Positions 49,866 to 59,919 of a stretch of DNA of 64,000 nucleotides are shown here, in pieces (the stretch's first letter is position 1; each line of letters begins with the position of its first letter). Both the position numbers and the translations under genes were made by a program. Location: contig NZ_QZWI01000008.1 in NCBI RefSeq assembly GCF_003614975.1, positions 124,001 to 188,000 on the forward strand, written 5' to 3'. This DNA comes from Rahnella bruchi (GTDB lineage: Bacteria > Pseudomonadota > Gammaproteobacteria > Enterobacterales > Enterobacteriaceae). The notes below the pieces were generated by a model. That model was not told where the DNA came from, did no database searches, and was given only the letters and a program-made list of their open reading frames with translations.

Positions 49866-50588
49866 ATGAATAAAATTACTCGAAAGGGTCACTTGCGCAG
49901 ACCAGTATTGTGGCTGAAACGTGCGCTGATACTGTTACTCTGCTTATGGGTAGCGGGCATTCTTCTTTTTTCATTTCTACCGGTACCTTTCTCCGCAGTC
50001 ATGGTGGAGCGGCAGGTTTCAGCCTGGCTGACCGGTGATTTTGGCTACGTCGCACATTCCGACTGGGTACCGATGAGTGAAATTTCCTCACCAATGGCGC
50101 TCGCGGTGATGGCCGCTGAAGATCAAAAATTCCCGGAGCACTGGGGTTTTGATGTGGATGCTATCCAGTCCGTTCTGGACAAAGATGGCGGCAAAATGCG
50201 CGGTGCCTCGACGTTATCCCAGCAAACTGCCAAGAATTTGTTCCTTTGGGACGGGCGCAGCTGGGTGAGAAAAGGGCTGGAAGCGGGGCTGACAGTCGGA
50301 ATCGAAACAGTTTGGACTAAACGCCGCATTCTGACGGTATATCTGAATATCGTGGAATTTGGTGACGGCGTATTTGGTGTGGAACAGGCTTCACAGCATT
50401 TCTTCCACAAACCAGCCAGTCGTCTTACCGCCTCTCAGGCGGCCTTGCTGGCGGCGGTGTTACCTAATCCTCATCTGTTCAAGGTGAATGCTCCTTCCGC
50501 TTATGTACTGCGTCGCCAGCAATGGATACTTCGCCAGATGAGTCAGCTTGGCGGTGAGTCTTTCCTGCAAGAGCATAAACTTCATTAG
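49866..50588 (+). CDS. mtgA: Monofunctional peptidoglycan glycosyltransferase MtgA
   Basis: The 240-residue protein has one N-terminal membrane anchor (about 18-40) and a GT51 domain. The catalytic glutamate is in [15 protein letters not shown], and [13 protein letters not shown] and [10 protein letters not shown]-type blocks follow. It polymerises glycan strands from lipid II without a transpeptidase domain and works at the divisome in E. coli. elbB, which separates it from arcB in E. coli, is missing here. Confidence 0.97.
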   Translation: MNKITRKGHLRRPVLWLKRALILLLCLWVAGILLFSFLPVPFSAVMVERQVSAWLTGDFGYVAHSDWVPMSEISSPMALAVMAAEDQKFPEHWGFDVDAIQSVLDKDGGKMRGASTLSQQTAKNLFLWDGRSWVRKGLEAGLTVGIETVWTKRRILTVYLNIVEFGDGVFGVEQASQHFFHKPASRLTASQAALLAAVLPNPHLFKVNAPSAYVLRRQQWILRQMSQLGGESFLQEHKLH

Positions 50589-50609
50589 CAGCCGACGTTT
50601 TTGCGAAAT

Positions 50610-50641
50610 AAAAAAGGACAGCCCGGAAGCTGTCCTTTTTC
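50610..50641. terminator. Bidirectional terminator between mtgA and dolP
   Basis: AAAAAGGACAGC / GCTGTCCTTTTT stem with a 6-base loop serves both convergent genes. Confidence 0.92.
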
Positions 50642-50663
50642 GTTGTAGCGGGCTGAATCTTAA

Positions 50664-51239
50664 TTATTTAACGTAAGTGAACGCCGTTGTGACGTGTTTA
50701 ACGCCGCTGACGCCAGCCGCAATGCCAGCCGCCGATTTACCTTCTTCCTGAGTGACCAGACCCAGCAGGAAGACTTCACCGTTTTCAGTGGTGACTTTCA
50801 CGTTAGAGGATTTCACAGAATCGCTGGTCAGTAACTGAGAGCGGACTTTGGTAGTGATCCATGTATCCGTTGACGCGGTGCCCATGCTGACTGGCTTGCC
50901 TGTACGGATCTCGTTATACACTTCTGTCGCACCGTCTACACCCACAGCAATCTGTTTGGCGCGGGCGGCCATGTCAGGTGTTGGTGTCTGACCGGTCAGC
51001 AGGACTTTACCCTGATAGGCAGTAGCCACAATACGGGCTTCATCTTTCAGCTGTTTGTCTTTACTGATAGCGTTGGAAACACGGGCTTCCAGAGTGCTGT
51101 CATCAACCTGAGTACCCACGGTACGCGGGTCAGTGGTCGTTTTAGTGGCCACGCCGGCCACGCCAACCACAGCTGCTGCAACACAGCCTTGTAAAAGAAG
51201 GGCGCTTAACAATACAGCAAAGAGAGGACTCGCCTTCAT
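50664..51239 (-). CDS. dolP: Outer-membrane lipoprotein DolP (YraP)
   Basis: The 191-residue precursor has a lipobox LLQGC (lipidated Cys19) and two BON domains (about 45-115 and 122-190). DolP binds anionic phospholipid, localises to the division site and supports BamA function and envelope integrity. It belongs to the sigma-E regulon in E. coli. It lies 9 bases after diaA. Confidence 0.96.
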   Translation of the reverse strand: MKASPLFAVLLSALLLQGCVAAAVVGVAGVATKTTTDPRTVGTQVDDSTLEARVSNAISKDKQLKDEARIVATAYQGKVLLTGQTPTPDMAARAKQIAVGVDGATEVYNEIRTGKPVSMGTASTDTWITTKVRSQLLTSDSVKSSNVKVTTENGEVFLLGLVTQEEGKSAAGIAAGVSGVKHVTTAFTYVK

Positions 51240-51248
51240 TGGATCTCC

Positions 51249-51839
51249 TTAATCGTCCTGGTGTGGGAACAGCGTATTATCTATCAGGTCACAGAGGCAG
51301 TTCACTGTGAGCATATGCATTTCCTGAATACGGGCGCTGCGATGAGAGGGAATACGAATCTCAACATCGTGTGGGCCCAGTAAACCCGCCAGTTCACCGC
51401 CGTCATAACCCGTCAAAGCGACAATCGTCATATCGCGGGTTACCGCTGCTTCAACGGCTTTGACAATATCACGGCTGTTGCCGCGGGTCGAAATAGCCAG
51501 CAGAACATCACCCGCCTGACCTAAGGCGCGCACCTGTTTGGCATAGATTTCATCATGCAAGCGATCATTCGCAATCGCGGTCAGCACAATGTTATCTGCA
51601 CATAGTGAGATTGCAGGAAGGCTCGGACGTTCAGTTTCAAAACGATTAATCAGACTGGCGGAAAAATGCTGAGCATTCGCCGCAGAAGTGCCGTTGCCGC
51701 AGCACAGAATCTTATTGCCGTTGAGCAGCGATTGCACCAGCGTCATCGCGGCGCGCGAAATCGCGTCAGGCAAGGCTTCTGCCGCTGCAATCTGAGTTTG
51801 GATACTTTCTGTAAAGCAGACTTTGATTCTATCCAGCAC
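51249..51839 (-). CDS. diaA: DnaA initiator-associating protein DiaA
   Basis: The 196-residue SIS-domain protein has [14 protein letters not shown] (about 48-61) and [11 protein letters not shown]. It resembles sedoheptulose 7-phosphate isomerase (GmhA), but the context (yraN upstream, dolP downstream) and full-length similarity identify DiaA. The tetramer binds several DnaA molecules and promotes timely initiation at oriC. Confidence 0.95.
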   Translation of the reverse strand: MLDRIKVCFTESIQTQIAAAEALPDAISRAAMTLVQSLLNGNKILCCGNGTSAANAQHFSASLINRFETERPSLPAISLCADNIVLTAIANDRLHDEIYAKQVRALGQAGDVLLAISTRGNSRDIVKAVEAAVTRDMTIVALTGYDGGELAGLLGPHDVEIRIPSHRSARIQEMHMLTVNCLCDLIDNTLFPHQDD

Positions 51840-51869
51840 GGGTTTTCGTCCAGTCAGTCGTCGTAATAT

Positions 51870-52238
51870 TTATTCCGCATTGAATGCATCACGCAGCCAT
51901 TCTATCTGGCTGCCGGTGATAGCTAATACATCAAAACGGCAAGATGATGTGTCAAAGCTTGCATTCTTTCCTGCAAGCCAGAAAGACGCCGCGCGTAACA
52001 GGCGCTGCTGTTTTTGAACTGTCACGCTGGCCGCCGCACCGCCAAAATCAGCGTTACGCCGGTAGCGGACTTCTACAAACACCCAGGTTTGCTGGTCACG
52101 CATGATAAGGTCAATTTCACCTGCGCGGCAGGCCACGTTGGCGGCCACGAAGATTAACCCGGCTCTTTCAAGATAACGTCGGGCAAAGGCTTCGTACTTA
52201 TCGCCACATGCCCGCGTCTTAGACAAAAAATTGTTCAT
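51870..52238 (-). CDS. yraN: UPF0102 protein YraN, putative nuclease-fold protein
   Basis: The 122-residue protein has the core [12 protein letters not shown] and WVFVEVRYR, which has the D...ExK-like layout of restriction-endonuclease-fold enzymes. Activity has not been shown to my knowledge. The start at 52238 has AGGGACG about 7 bases upstream. An 11-codon extension to 52271 is not supported. It sits between lpoA and diaA as in E. coli. Confidence 0.92.
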   Translation of the reverse strand: MNNFLSKTRACGDKYEAFARRYLERAGLIFVAANVACRAGEIDLIMRDQQTWVFVEVRYRRNADFGGAAASVTVQKQQRLLRAASFWLAGKNASFDTSSCRFDVLAITGSQIEWLRDAFNAE

Positions 52239-52301
52239 TAGTACGTCCCTGTACCTGCCATGGCTGAGCATTCCCGGCTCAGCGGCGCGGTCAGGTTTCT
52301 C

Positions 52302-54329
52302 TTATGAAGAAACCGGCACCAGCGAACCCTGGCGGTATTGCAGCCACGGCAGTTTGCGATGAATAACGCAATTCTCATTGGCGCTCAGGTCGCCAGTGCT
52401 GCCGGAAACCTGGAAGCCAGGCAATGTGCGCATCTGCGAGAAGTGATTCGCCAGACTCCAGGCATCAATCCCCATCGCGTAGAGGCGAACCAGCGAGTAG
52501 TCGTTACCGAATTTTGCAGCGGCCTGCTGCATCAGCGCCGGGTTGACACCCGCCAGCAATGGAATATCGCTGAACTGCACGCCTTCCATTTCCAGACGAT
52601 AATCCGGACCTGCACCTGCCTGATAGCTGCGGGAACTGGCGTAAACGGAAGGATGCACGCGGCCATTTACGGCCAGATCCAACATCGGTTTAATCAGTGT
52701 CAGTTCACTTTGCGTTGCCACAACATAAACGGAATCCACTGCGCCGCCGGAGCTGCCCTGAGTAATCTGCGCATCGGTTGGCGGAGCCGGAATGGTGATC
52801 CCACCAATAGTGACGCCCTGCGATTGTGCCGGTGCGGCTGCATCGGTGGCGATAACCGGTGTACCGGTCAGACGGATACCACTGCCGATAGAAGAACGTA
52901 ATTCGCCGGCTGAGCCGAGACCTTGTTTCAGCACGGTCTGGCCACCCAGTTTTTGCCATTCGTTAGCAAAAGCCTGCGCGATACGGTCACCAAAGTTGCC
53001 TCGCGGAACCAGTAACAGCGGCATACGTTTTTGCTCCGCCCACATGTGGCGCGCGGCGTCCTGCGCTTCGTCTTCCGGCGAGAGCGCAAAGTAACAGATA
53101 TTCGGGCTGTTTTTCTCAGTTTCTGGCTGATTAAGCGCTAAAACATTCAGCGGAGTCTGATCTGAAGAGAGTTCGTTGACCTGATCTTTGAGCAGCGGGC
53201 CGACAACCAGCGTGGCGCCATCTTGCTGAGCCTGTGTCAGAAGCGCGGCCAGCGGCTGACCATTGGTGTCATACACTTTCACCTGCGCATTGCTGCTGGC
53301 GACAGGCGCTGTCACTGCTGGCGTTGCAACAGGCTGTGCCTGAGCGGGATCGGTCTGCGGCTGGCTGGCATCCGGTGCGGAAGTACTCACCGCTGCGTTC
53401 GGATCTGCCGGTGGCTGCGTTTGTGTATTCGGGTCAGCAGGCGTCGCTTGCGGGGCTGGCTGGCTTAGCTGACCGTTCATTGCCGCGTTGAAACCTTGCG
53501 AAATTGCATTCCCGTAAACCTGCGCAGGGCCGCTCATCGGCAGGAAAAGCGCAATTTTGCCGGTGGAGGCAGGCTGGAAATTCAGCACATTGTTCAGCTG
53601 TGTCGGCAGGGTTTTCGCTGCCGGGTTCACCGGATAACGACGCTGCCAGTCTTTGATCCCGGCTTTCAGCAGATCAGGATCCTGCTTGTTGCTCTGCCAG
53701 ACACTCAGTAAATCCAGCCATCCCTGCAAGGTGTTTTCGTCGGCATTAATCACAATGCTGTTGACGTCCTGCGCGGACATTTGCGTCAGCGCTGTCCAGG
53801 TCTGGTCAATGTTGTCCTGATGCAGTTTGCCCTGCACCAGCGGTTCCTGAGCGATGTACGCGCGGATCAGCCCGAGGCTGGTGCGTCCCTGACTGGCATC
53901 GATTTGCGCCTGATAGTAACGCGCTTTCTGATCGTTGGTCAGATTGCCTGGGTCTATCTGGCTCAGACTGGTGGCAGCGGCCTGATAATTTTTCTGGGCT
54001 ACCTGCACTTCCGCGCTGGTCAGTTGCTGTTCGCGTGTTTGTGCGGCGGTCAGATTTTGCGGCACTTTAGCCAGTTGTTCCGCCGCCTGAGGCACTTTGC
54101 CTTCGCGTATCAGGGCACGCACTGCAAGCAATTGCCAGTCAGCCTTGTTATCATCACCGCTTTGCTGTGCCTGTTGCAGATAATAGTCAGAGCTGCCGGA
54201 CGCTGCGCCCTGGACACTTTCAGTGGGTGCTTGTGGCGCCTGACCGGAACAGCTGGCGAGAAGCATCGCCACAATAATGGCAGGGAGTAAACGTCCCGAA
54301 CGGGTACGAAAGGTCATTGAGGAAGGCAT
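52302..54329 (-). CDS. lpoA: Outer-membrane lipoprotein LpoA, activator of PBP1A
   Basis: The 675-residue precursor has a lipobox LLASC (Cys27), an N-terminal helical TPR-like domain (about 30-255) and a C-terminal periplasmic-binding-protein-like domain. Between them (about 290-345) is a long Pro/Gln/Ala/Asp-rich low-complexity insert. It spans the periplasm to stimulate the transpeptidase of PBP1A. It is divergent from rsmI, with a 61-base gap. Confidence 0.96.
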   Translation of the reverse strand: MPSSMTFRTRSGRLLPAIIVAMLLASCSGQAPQAPTESVQGAASGSSDYYLQQAQQSGDDNKADWQLLAVRALIREGKVPQAAEQLAKVPQNLTAAQTREQQLTSAEVQVAQKNYQAAATSLSQIDPGNLTNDQKARYYQAQIDASQGRTSLGLIRAYIAQEPLVQGKLHQDNIDQTWTALTQMSAQDVNSIVINADENTLQGWLDLLSVWQSNKQDPDLLKAGIKDWQRRYPVNPAAKTLPTQLNNVLNFQPASTGKIALFLPMSGPAQVYGNAISQGFNAAMNGQLSQPAPQATPADPNTQTQPPADPNAAVSTSAPDASQPQTDPAQAQPVATPAVTAPVASSNAQVKVYDTNGQPLAALLTQAQQDGATLVVGPLLKDQVNELSSDQTPLNVLALNQPETEKNSPNICYFALSPEDEAQDAARHMWAEQKRMPLLLVPRGNFGDRIAQAFANEWQKLGGQTVLKQGLGSAGELRSSIGSGIRLTGTPVIATDAAAPAQSQGVTIGGITIPAPPTDAQITQGSSGGAVDSVYVVATQSELTLIKPMLDLAVNGRVHPSVYASSRSYQAGAGPDYRLEMEGVQFSDIPLLAGVNPALMQQAAAKFGNDYSLVRLYAMGIDAWSLANHFSQMRTLPGFQVSGSTGDLSANENCVIHRKLPWLQYRQGSLVPVSS

Positions 54330-54390
54330 TCAGTTTCCAGTGATGTTTTTTCAAGATGCTCAATATTAAATCGGCAATCCGGATGAAACA

Positions 54391-55260
54391 ATGAATCAAG
54401 ACGATCAAGCAGATATTTCTGCCTCAACGCTGTATATCGTACCGACGCCAATTGGCAATTTAGGGGATATTACCCAACGCGCGCTGGCCGTACTGAACAG
54501 TGTAGATTTGATTGCCGCAGAAGACACCCGCCACACCGGATTGCTGCTGCATCATTTCGCAATCACCGCCAAAATGTTTCCGCTGCATGATCATAATGAA
54601 CAGCAGAAAGCCGAGCATTTACTGGCGAAATTGCAGGAAGGACAGACCATCGCGCTGGTATCCGATGCCGGTACGCCGCTGATCAATGACCCCGGTTATC
54701 ACCTGGTGCGTCGTTGTCGTGAGGCGGGTATTCGCGTGGTGCCGTTACCGGGTGCCTGTGCGGCAATCACCGCGTTGTGCGCCGCCGGTTTGCCTTCCGA
54801 CCGTTTCTGTTACGAAGGATTTCTGCCAGCCAAAACTAAATCACGCAAAGATACGTTGCAGGCGTTAATCGAAGAACCGAGAACGCTGATTTTCTACGAA
54901 TCTACTCACCGCCTGCTCGACAGCTTACAGGATATGGTCGAAGTGTGGGGGCCGCAGCGTTATGTGGTGCTGGCGCGTGAGCTGACCAAAACCTGGGAAA
55001 ATATTCACGGTGCGCCGGTGGGCGAACTTCTGGCCTGGGTGCAGGAAGTGGAAACACGCCGGCGTGGTGAAATGGTGTTGATTGTTGAAGGCCATAAAAT
55101 CGACACCGAAGCCTTACCGGCAGAAGCACTGCGTACTCTGGCGCTGTTGCAAAAAGAATTGCCACTGAAAAAAGCCGCCGCGCTGGCCGCGGAAATCCAC
55201 GGTGTGAAGAAGAATGCGTTGTATAAATACGCGCTTGATGAGCAAGAGGGTGACAAATAG
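54391..55260 (+). CDS. rsmI: 16S rRNA (cytidine1402-2'-O)-methyltransferase RsmI
   Basis: The 289-residue tetrapyrrole-methylase-fold enzyme has [11 protein letters not shown] (about 13-23), [11 protein letters not shown] and [12 protein letters not shown]. With RsmH it makes m4Cm1402 in the P-site of 16S rRNA. It starts 61 bases from the divergent lpoA. The -35 element of rnpB overlaps its last codons. Confidence 0.97.
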   Translation: MNQDDQADISASTLYIVPTPIGNLGDITQRALAVLNSVDLIAAEDTRHTGLLLHHFAITAKMFPLHDHNEQQKAEHLLAKLQEGQTIALVSDAGTPLINDPGYHLVRRCREAGIRVVPLPGACAAITALCAAGLPSDRFCYEGFLPAKTKSRKDTLQALIEEPRTLIFYESTHRLLDSLQDMVEVWGPQRYVVLARELTKTWENIHGAPVGELLAWVQEVETRRRGEMVLIVEGHKIDTEALPAEALRTLALLQKELPLKKAAALAAEIHGVKKNALYKYALDEQEGDK

Positions 55261-55278
55261 GGCGTAATACCCTATCAT
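55250..55278 (+). promoter_or_regulatory. Promoter of rnpB
   Basis: -35 GTGACA (55250-55255) within the end of rsmI, 17-base spacer, -10 TATCAT (55273-55278), predicted start near 55285. This matches the compact arrangement at E. coli rnpB. Confidence 0.75.
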
Positions 55279-55285
55279 CCGCCGC

Positions 55286-55663
<378 letters not shown>

Positions 55664-55672
55664 GTCAAAAGG

Positions 55673-55710
55673 AAGCCCGCGTAGCTAACACTACGCGGGC
55701 TTTCGTCTTT
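55673..55710 (+). terminator. Intrinsic terminator of rnpB
   Basis: Perfect stem AAGCCCGCGTAG / CTACGCGGGCTT with a 6-base loop and a T-rich tail (TTTCGTCTTTCT). Confidence 0.92.
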
Positions 55711-55739
55711 CTATTATCCTGGAACTCTTTCCAAAAAAT

Positions 55740-56444
55740 TCACACCGGCATATCAATCAGCAGCGCCCGCAATGGCGTAATGGCCGAAACTACCAGACTG
55801 TTTTCCTGATGGATGAATGCGCCATCGCCACAGGCCAGCTTTTGAAGCTCACGGCTGACCGAACCCTGTGCATCTATTTGCCCGTGAATTGATTGCAAAT
55901 AGGCACGCGGTCCGCGCACCGGCAGCGTGATTTTCTCACCCTCCTCTAAATCGAGATGATGGATCCACACGTTTTGCCGCAGTTGCAGGCTGCCATTTTC
56001 ACCGTCCGGTGACGCCAGCAGGAAATGCCTGGTGTCCGGCAGCGTCATTTTCTGCGTGAGTGCATTTTCATGCTCGGGGCAGGCATCAAGCCACAGCTGC
56101 ATCCGTGTCAGCGGCTGACTGACGCTGATGTTCAGTTCGCTGTAACTGACATTGGGCTGTGTTGATAATAATGCCGCTTCACCGGCTTGCGCCCGGATGC
56201 TGTTGCCTGCGCTGTCGCGATATTCCGCGGCACCTTGCAGGACGATATTCAGGACATCAACCCGCGGATAGGTGCGTGGCTGGAAACTGGCACCCGGCGC
56301 CAGCACTTCCTGATTCAGTACGCGCAGTGACGCATAGCCCATCAGTTTGGGATCAAAGTAATGGCCAAAGGAAAATGTATACCGTGCCTGGAGCCAGCCA
56401 AAGTCAGCGGTACCGCACTCTTTTGCCGTTCTGCTGGTGATCAT
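55740..56444 (-). CDS. yhaK: Pirin-family bicupin protein YhaK
   Basis: The 234-residue two-cupin protein matches E. coli YhaK (start MITSRTAKECG, with YTFSFGHYFDP and VLAPGASFQPRTYP). E. coli YhaK is a cytosolic pirin-like protein without a canonical metal site and is proposed to sense oxidants through cysteines. It is divergent from the LysR gene yhaJ across about 110 bases, which suggests regulation by YhaJ. Confidence 0.94.
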   Translation of the reverse strand: MITSRTAKECGTADFGWLQARYTFSFGHYFDPKLMGYASLRVLNQEVLAPGASFQPRTYPRVDVLNIVLQGAAEYRDSAGNSIRAQAGEAALLSTQPNVSYSELNISVSQPLTRMQLWLDACPEHENALTQKMTLPDTRHFLLASPDGENGSLQLRQNVWIHHLDLEEGEKITLPVRGPRAYLQSIHGQIDAQGSVSRELQKLACGDGAFIHQENSLVVSAITPLRALLIDMPV

Positions 56445-56554
56445 GGCGGTCGCCTCTCTTAAAAATTTCGATGTATAAATGGTAAGCGTCTGGACGTGCG
56501 ATTGTTAGCCAGTTAATCTGATCGCTATATTCAAATTTCCTGAAAGAGAAGAGA

Positions 56555-57463
56555 ATGGCTAAGGATCGCGCACTCACACTGGAAGCCTTACGGGTCATGG
56601 ATGCTATTGACCGCCGGGGCAGTTTTGCCGCTGCTGCCGACGAGCTGGGCCGCGTCCCGTCTGCACTGAGCTACACCATGCAGAAGCTGGAGGAAGAGCT
56701 GGACGTTGTGTTATTTGACCGTTCAGGTCATCGGACAAAATTCACCAATGTTGGCCGTATGTTGCTCGAACGCGGGCGGGTTTTACTGGAAGCGGCCGAT
56801 AAGCTGACCGTCGATGCTGAAGCCTTAGCACGCGGCTGGGAAACCCACATCACCATCGTTTGTGAAGCCTTATCACCAGCCGCACAGTTATTCCCGCTGA
56901 TTGAAAAACTGGCGCTGAAAGCCAATACCCAGGTTTCGCTGATTACCGAAGTGCTGGCAGGGGCGTGGGAACGTCTGGAGCAGGGGCGTGCAGATATTGT
57001 GATCGCGCCCGATATGCATTTTCGTTCCTCTACCGAAATTAACAGCCGTAAGCTGTATAAACTTGTCAGTGTTTATGTGGCCGCACCGGATCACCCGATC
57101 CATCAGGAAGCCGAACCGTTATCTGATGTGAGCCGGGTGAAATACCGCGGGATTGCGGTGGCCGATACCGCCCGTGAACGACCGGTGCTCACCGTTCAGC
57201 TGCTGGATAAACAACAGCGTCTGACCGTGAGTACGATTGAAGAAAAACGCAAGGCGTTGCTGGCAGGATTAGGCGTGGCGACGATGCCTTATCCGATGGT
57301 TGAGAAAGACATCGAGGAAGGGCGTCTGCGGGTGGTCAGCGCGGAATATAACCGTGAGACGGATATCATCATGGCCTGGCGCCGCGACAGCATGGGCGAG
57401 GCAAAAGCCTGGTTCCTGCGTGAAATTCCAAAATTACTGGCGACGCGGGAAGCGAAGTCATAA
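56555..57463 (+). CDS. yhaJ: LysR-type regulator YhaJ
   Basis: The 302-residue protein has a winged helix at 1-65 (GSFAAAADELGRVPSALSYTMQKLEEEL) and a LysR substrate domain to the end. It matches E. coli YhaJ almost throughout. In E. coli YhaJ activates yqjF and responds to aromatic breakdown products such as those of dinitrotoluene. yhaK (divergent) and yqjG-yqjF (convergent) lie beside it here. A weak hairpin (57464-57490) separates it from yqjG. Confidence 0.95.
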   Translation: MAKDRALTLEALRVMDAIDRRGSFAAAADELGRVPSALSYTMQKLEEELDVVLFDRSGHRTKFTNVGRMLLERGRVLLEAADKLTVDAEALARGWETHITIVCEALSPAAQLFPLIEKLALKANTQVSLITEVLAGAWERLEQGRADIVIAPDMHFRSSTEINSRKLYKLVSVYVAAPDHPIHQEAEPLSDVSRVKYRGIAVADTARERPVLTVQLLDKQQRLTVSTIEEKRKALLAGLGVATMPYPMVEKDIEEGRLRVVSAEYNRETDIIMAWRRDSMGEAKAWFLREIPKLLATREAKS

Positions 57464-57499
57464 GTTCTTCCCCTTGTGAAAGGGGAAGGAACAAAAAGA

Positions 57500-58483
57500 T
57501 CAGAAGCGTTTGTCGCGGCCGTGATCAGACTCTAAATCCTGTGCCGGTCCGGTCGAAATAATCCCGTAAGGATTGATGGTCGCGTGGCTGCGGTAATAGT
57601 GATTACGGATATGTGCAAAATCCACCGTGTCACGAATGCCCGGCATCTGGTAGATATCGCGCAGGAAACCGTACAGATTCGGATAATCGCTGATGCGGTG
57701 ACGATCGCACTTGAAGTGCGTGACGTACACTGGATCAAACCGCACCAGTGTGGTCCACAGTCGAAGATCGGCTTCGGTCAGCTGGTTGCCGGTCAGATAA
57801 CGGTGCTGACTCAGCAATTCCTCGGCCCGGTCAAGTGCCGAGAAAACACCATCAACTGCTTCATCATAAGCGTCCTGAGACGTGGCAAAACCCGCTTTAT
57901 AAACGCCATTATTGATTTGCGGATACACCCACTCATTAACCTCATCAATCGCCGGACGTAATGACGGCGGATAATAATCCCCGGCTTTGGCACCCACGGC
58001 ATCAAACGCGGTGTTAAACATACGGATGATATCGGCGGATTCATTGCTGACGATGGTCTGCTGTTTTTTATCCCACAGAATAGGCACAGTGACGCGACCG
58101 GTATAATCGTTCTGCGCCCGCAGATAGATTTCATACGCATAATTCAGATGATACAAATCATCGCCGGTCGCCGCCGGAAAATCAGTGCCGAAAGTCCAGC
58201 CATGCTCCAGCATCAGCGGATGAACGACCGAGACAGGAATAATATCGTCCAGTCCTTTCAGTGTCCGCATCAATAATGTGCGGTGTGCCCACGGACATGC
58301 CAGGGAAACATACAGATGGTAGCGGTCGCGCTCTGCGGCAAAACCACCCACACCATGCTCGCCCGGCGCGCCATCTGGCGTTATCCAGTTACGAAACTGC
58401 GCTGCTGAACGTTTGAAATGACCACCGGTCGACTTGGTGTCGTACCAGGTGTCCTGCCAAACGCCATTCACTAGTTGTCCCAT
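57500..58483 (-). CDS. yqjG: Glutathionyl-hydroquinone reductase YqjG
   Basis: The 327-residue xi-class glutathione transferase has the catalytic Cys63 in SLACPWAHRTL. The C-terminal block with conserved Tyr residues is also present (TLVRFDPVYVTHFKCD). It reduces glutathionyl-hydroquinones to hydroquinones in the cytoplasm. TTGGAGGAAAT precedes the ATG. The neighbouring DoxX protein YqjF is likewise linked to aromatic or quinone stress. Confidence 0.96.
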   Translation of the reverse strand: MGQLVNGVWQDTWYDTKSTGGHFKRSAAQFRNWITPDGAPGEHGVGGFAAERDRYHLYVSLACPWAHRTLLMRTLKGLDDIIPVSVVHPLMLEHGWTFGTDFPAATGDDLYHLNYAYEIYLRAQNDYTGRVTVPILWDKKQQTIVSNESADIIRMFNTAFDAVGAKAGDYYPPSLRPAIDEVNEWVYPQINNGVYKAGFATSQDAYDEAVDGVFSALDRAEELLSQHRYLTGNQLTEADLRLWTTLVRFDPVYVTHFKCDRHRISDYPNLYGFLRDIYQMPGIRDTVDFAHIRNHYYRSHATINPYGIISTGPAQDLESDHGRDKRF

Positions 58484-58502
58484 ATTTCCTCCAATAAATG
58501 TG

Positions 58503-58533
58503 AAAAAGGGCGAGGTGATAAATCACATCGCCC
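58503..58533 (-). terminator. Intrinsic terminator of yqjF
   Basis: AGGGCGA-GTGAT / ATCAC-TCGCCCT hairpin. On the minus strand it is followed by TTTTTC. Confidence 0.82.
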
Positions 58534-58596
58534 TGCAGGTTACTTTTTTGTCTTATTTAATTATAGCTTGGTTGCTGCTCCCTGGTGCCGGGGCAA

Positions 58597-58989
58597 TTAC
58601 CAGTTTTTCTTGATCAGGCGGTCGATGCTGAATGCGCCCGGACCGGATGCGAACAGTACGAAGAAACCACCGGCGATGGACAGGTTTTTCATGAACATCA
58701 TCTGGTTCACGCCCTGTGCGAAATCAGTGTGGAAGATCAGCGCAGTCAGAATGGTAAAGATTGCAGTGATCAGCGCCGTAGTACGGGTGAAGAAACCAAA
58801 CAGAATCGCCAGACCGCCGCCAAATTCTAACAGGATGGTCAATGGCAGGAAGAAGCTTGGCACGCCCATTGAGGTCATGTAACCGGCAGTCGCGGTGTAA
58901 CCGTTAATTTTGCCCCAGCCTGCAACGATAAACAGGATTGGCATCAGAATACGTGCAACCAGCAAAGCGGTGTCTTGTAACTTGTTCAT
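58597..58989 (-). CDS. yqjF: DoxX-family inner-membrane protein YqjF
   Basis: The 130-residue protein has four membrane spans and the DoxX signature (ARILMPILFIVAGWGKINGY, GGGLAILFGFFTRTTAL). E. coli yqjF is the YhaJ-controlled gene induced by dinitrotoluene metabolites. Its function is thought to concern quinone or aromatic detoxification. It lies directly upstream of yqjG, but an intrinsic terminator separates the two transcripts. Confidence 0.94.
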   Translation of the reverse strand: MNKLQDTALLVARILMPILFIVAGWGKINGYTATAGYMTSMGVPSFFLPLTILLEFGGGLAILFGFFTRTTALITAIFTILTALIFHTDFAQGVNQMMFMKNLSIAGGFFVLFASGPGAFSIDRLIKKNW

Positions 58990-59176
58990 TTTCTACTCCA
59001 GATTGATATGCCCAAAGGGGGCTAAAAGTGTTATCGGCCCGGTCAGAAAATGTTTCATGCCGTTACCGCATCAGTTGATGACGAGATAATAAGTCGGATG
59101 GTTGCGCTTTGTTAGCAAGTAAAACTGTTGGAATGCTTCAAATTAATTGAACAGCTGAGGGATTGTTATTCAAAAA

Positions 59177-59211
59177 GAAAAGGGCTGATTGTTTTCCAAT
59201 CAGCCCTTTTA
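59177..59211. terminator. Terminator after yqjK
   Basis: AAAAGGGCTGATT / AATCAGCCCTTTT stem with a 7-base loop and T tracts on both strands. It ends the yqjDEK group. Confidence 0.9.
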
Positions 59212-59228
59212 ACAGGAGGAGGTTGAGG

Positions 59229-59513
59229 CTATTTGTTGCCGATGGTCTTACGGAACAACCTGACGGTGCCCCAGATACCAAAAGCGCGCCGTGACCAGCG
59301 GACGATCGCACTGGGATGGCGGATACCGTAAACTGCCAGCAGGCTTGAGCCCACGACCAGATATTTACGCATATCCACCAGTTTTACCCAGTAATGATCG
59401 ACTTTTGCGGTGGCCTCCAGCCAGTCAGAACCGGCCTGAGAAAGCTCGCCACGCTGACGCTCAATTTTGCGCAGCAGCCTGACTTTTTCGATAGCGCGGT
59501 CCGGAATACTCAT
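59229..59513 (-). CDS. yqjK: YqjK-like protein
   Basis: The 94-residue protein has a helical N-terminus (RAIEKVRLLRKIERQRGELSQ) and a hydrophobic stretch at about 52-62, then a basic tail. It belongs to the YqjK family, always next to yqjE and yqjD. Function is unknown. The start overlaps the yqjE stop by four bases. Confidence 0.9.
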   Translation of the reverse strand: MSIPDRAIEKVRLLRKIERQRGELSQAGSDWLEATAKVDHYWVKLVDMRKYLVVGSSLLAVYGIRHPSAIVRWSRRAFGIWGTVRLFRKTIGNK

Positions 59514-59917
59514 TGCTCGTCATCCTTTTCCAGCAGGGCGCGGTCGACGTCCAGTTGCTTGCGGGTGAGGCTGAGCAGGGTGGAACGTTTGGCTTTCGCC
59601 AGCGTCATCGCACCGAGGATCACTGCCAGAAGCAACAATACGCCCGTTGTCGTCGCTATTGCCGTAAGACGATAGGCGGGATCGATGGCCCAGAAGAGAA
59701 CCACCAGCAAACTCATAAGACCAAAAGCGGTAAATATCAGGGTAATACCGGCCATGAGCAGCAATTGGAAAATATTGGCCTTTTCCTCTTCCAGCTCAAC
59801 AACAGCCAGTCTGACACGTGTTTCAACAATACTCACCACGACAGTGGCGATACGGGAAACAATGTCAAACAGCCCTTTACCCGGTCCTTGTGGTGCAGGT
59901 TTGATTGGCTCTGCCAT
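59510..59917 (-). CDS. yqjE: YqjE inner-membrane protein (phage-holin-like superfamily)
   Basis: The 135-residue protein has two membrane spans (about 52-74 and 84-106) and charged ends. It resembles the Holin_X/YqjE family. E. coli YqjE is expressed with YqjD in stationary phase under RpoS. The gene lies 2 bases after yqjD and overlaps yqjK, so the three are one operon. Confidence 0.9.
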   Translation of the reverse strand: MAEPIKPAPQGPGKGLFDIVSRIATVVVSIVETRVRLAVVELEEEKANIFQLLLMAGITLIFTAFGLMSLLVVLFWAIDPAYRLTAIATTTGVLLLLAVILGAMTLAKAKRSTLLSLTRKQLDVDRALLEKDDEQ

Positions 59918-59919
59918 AA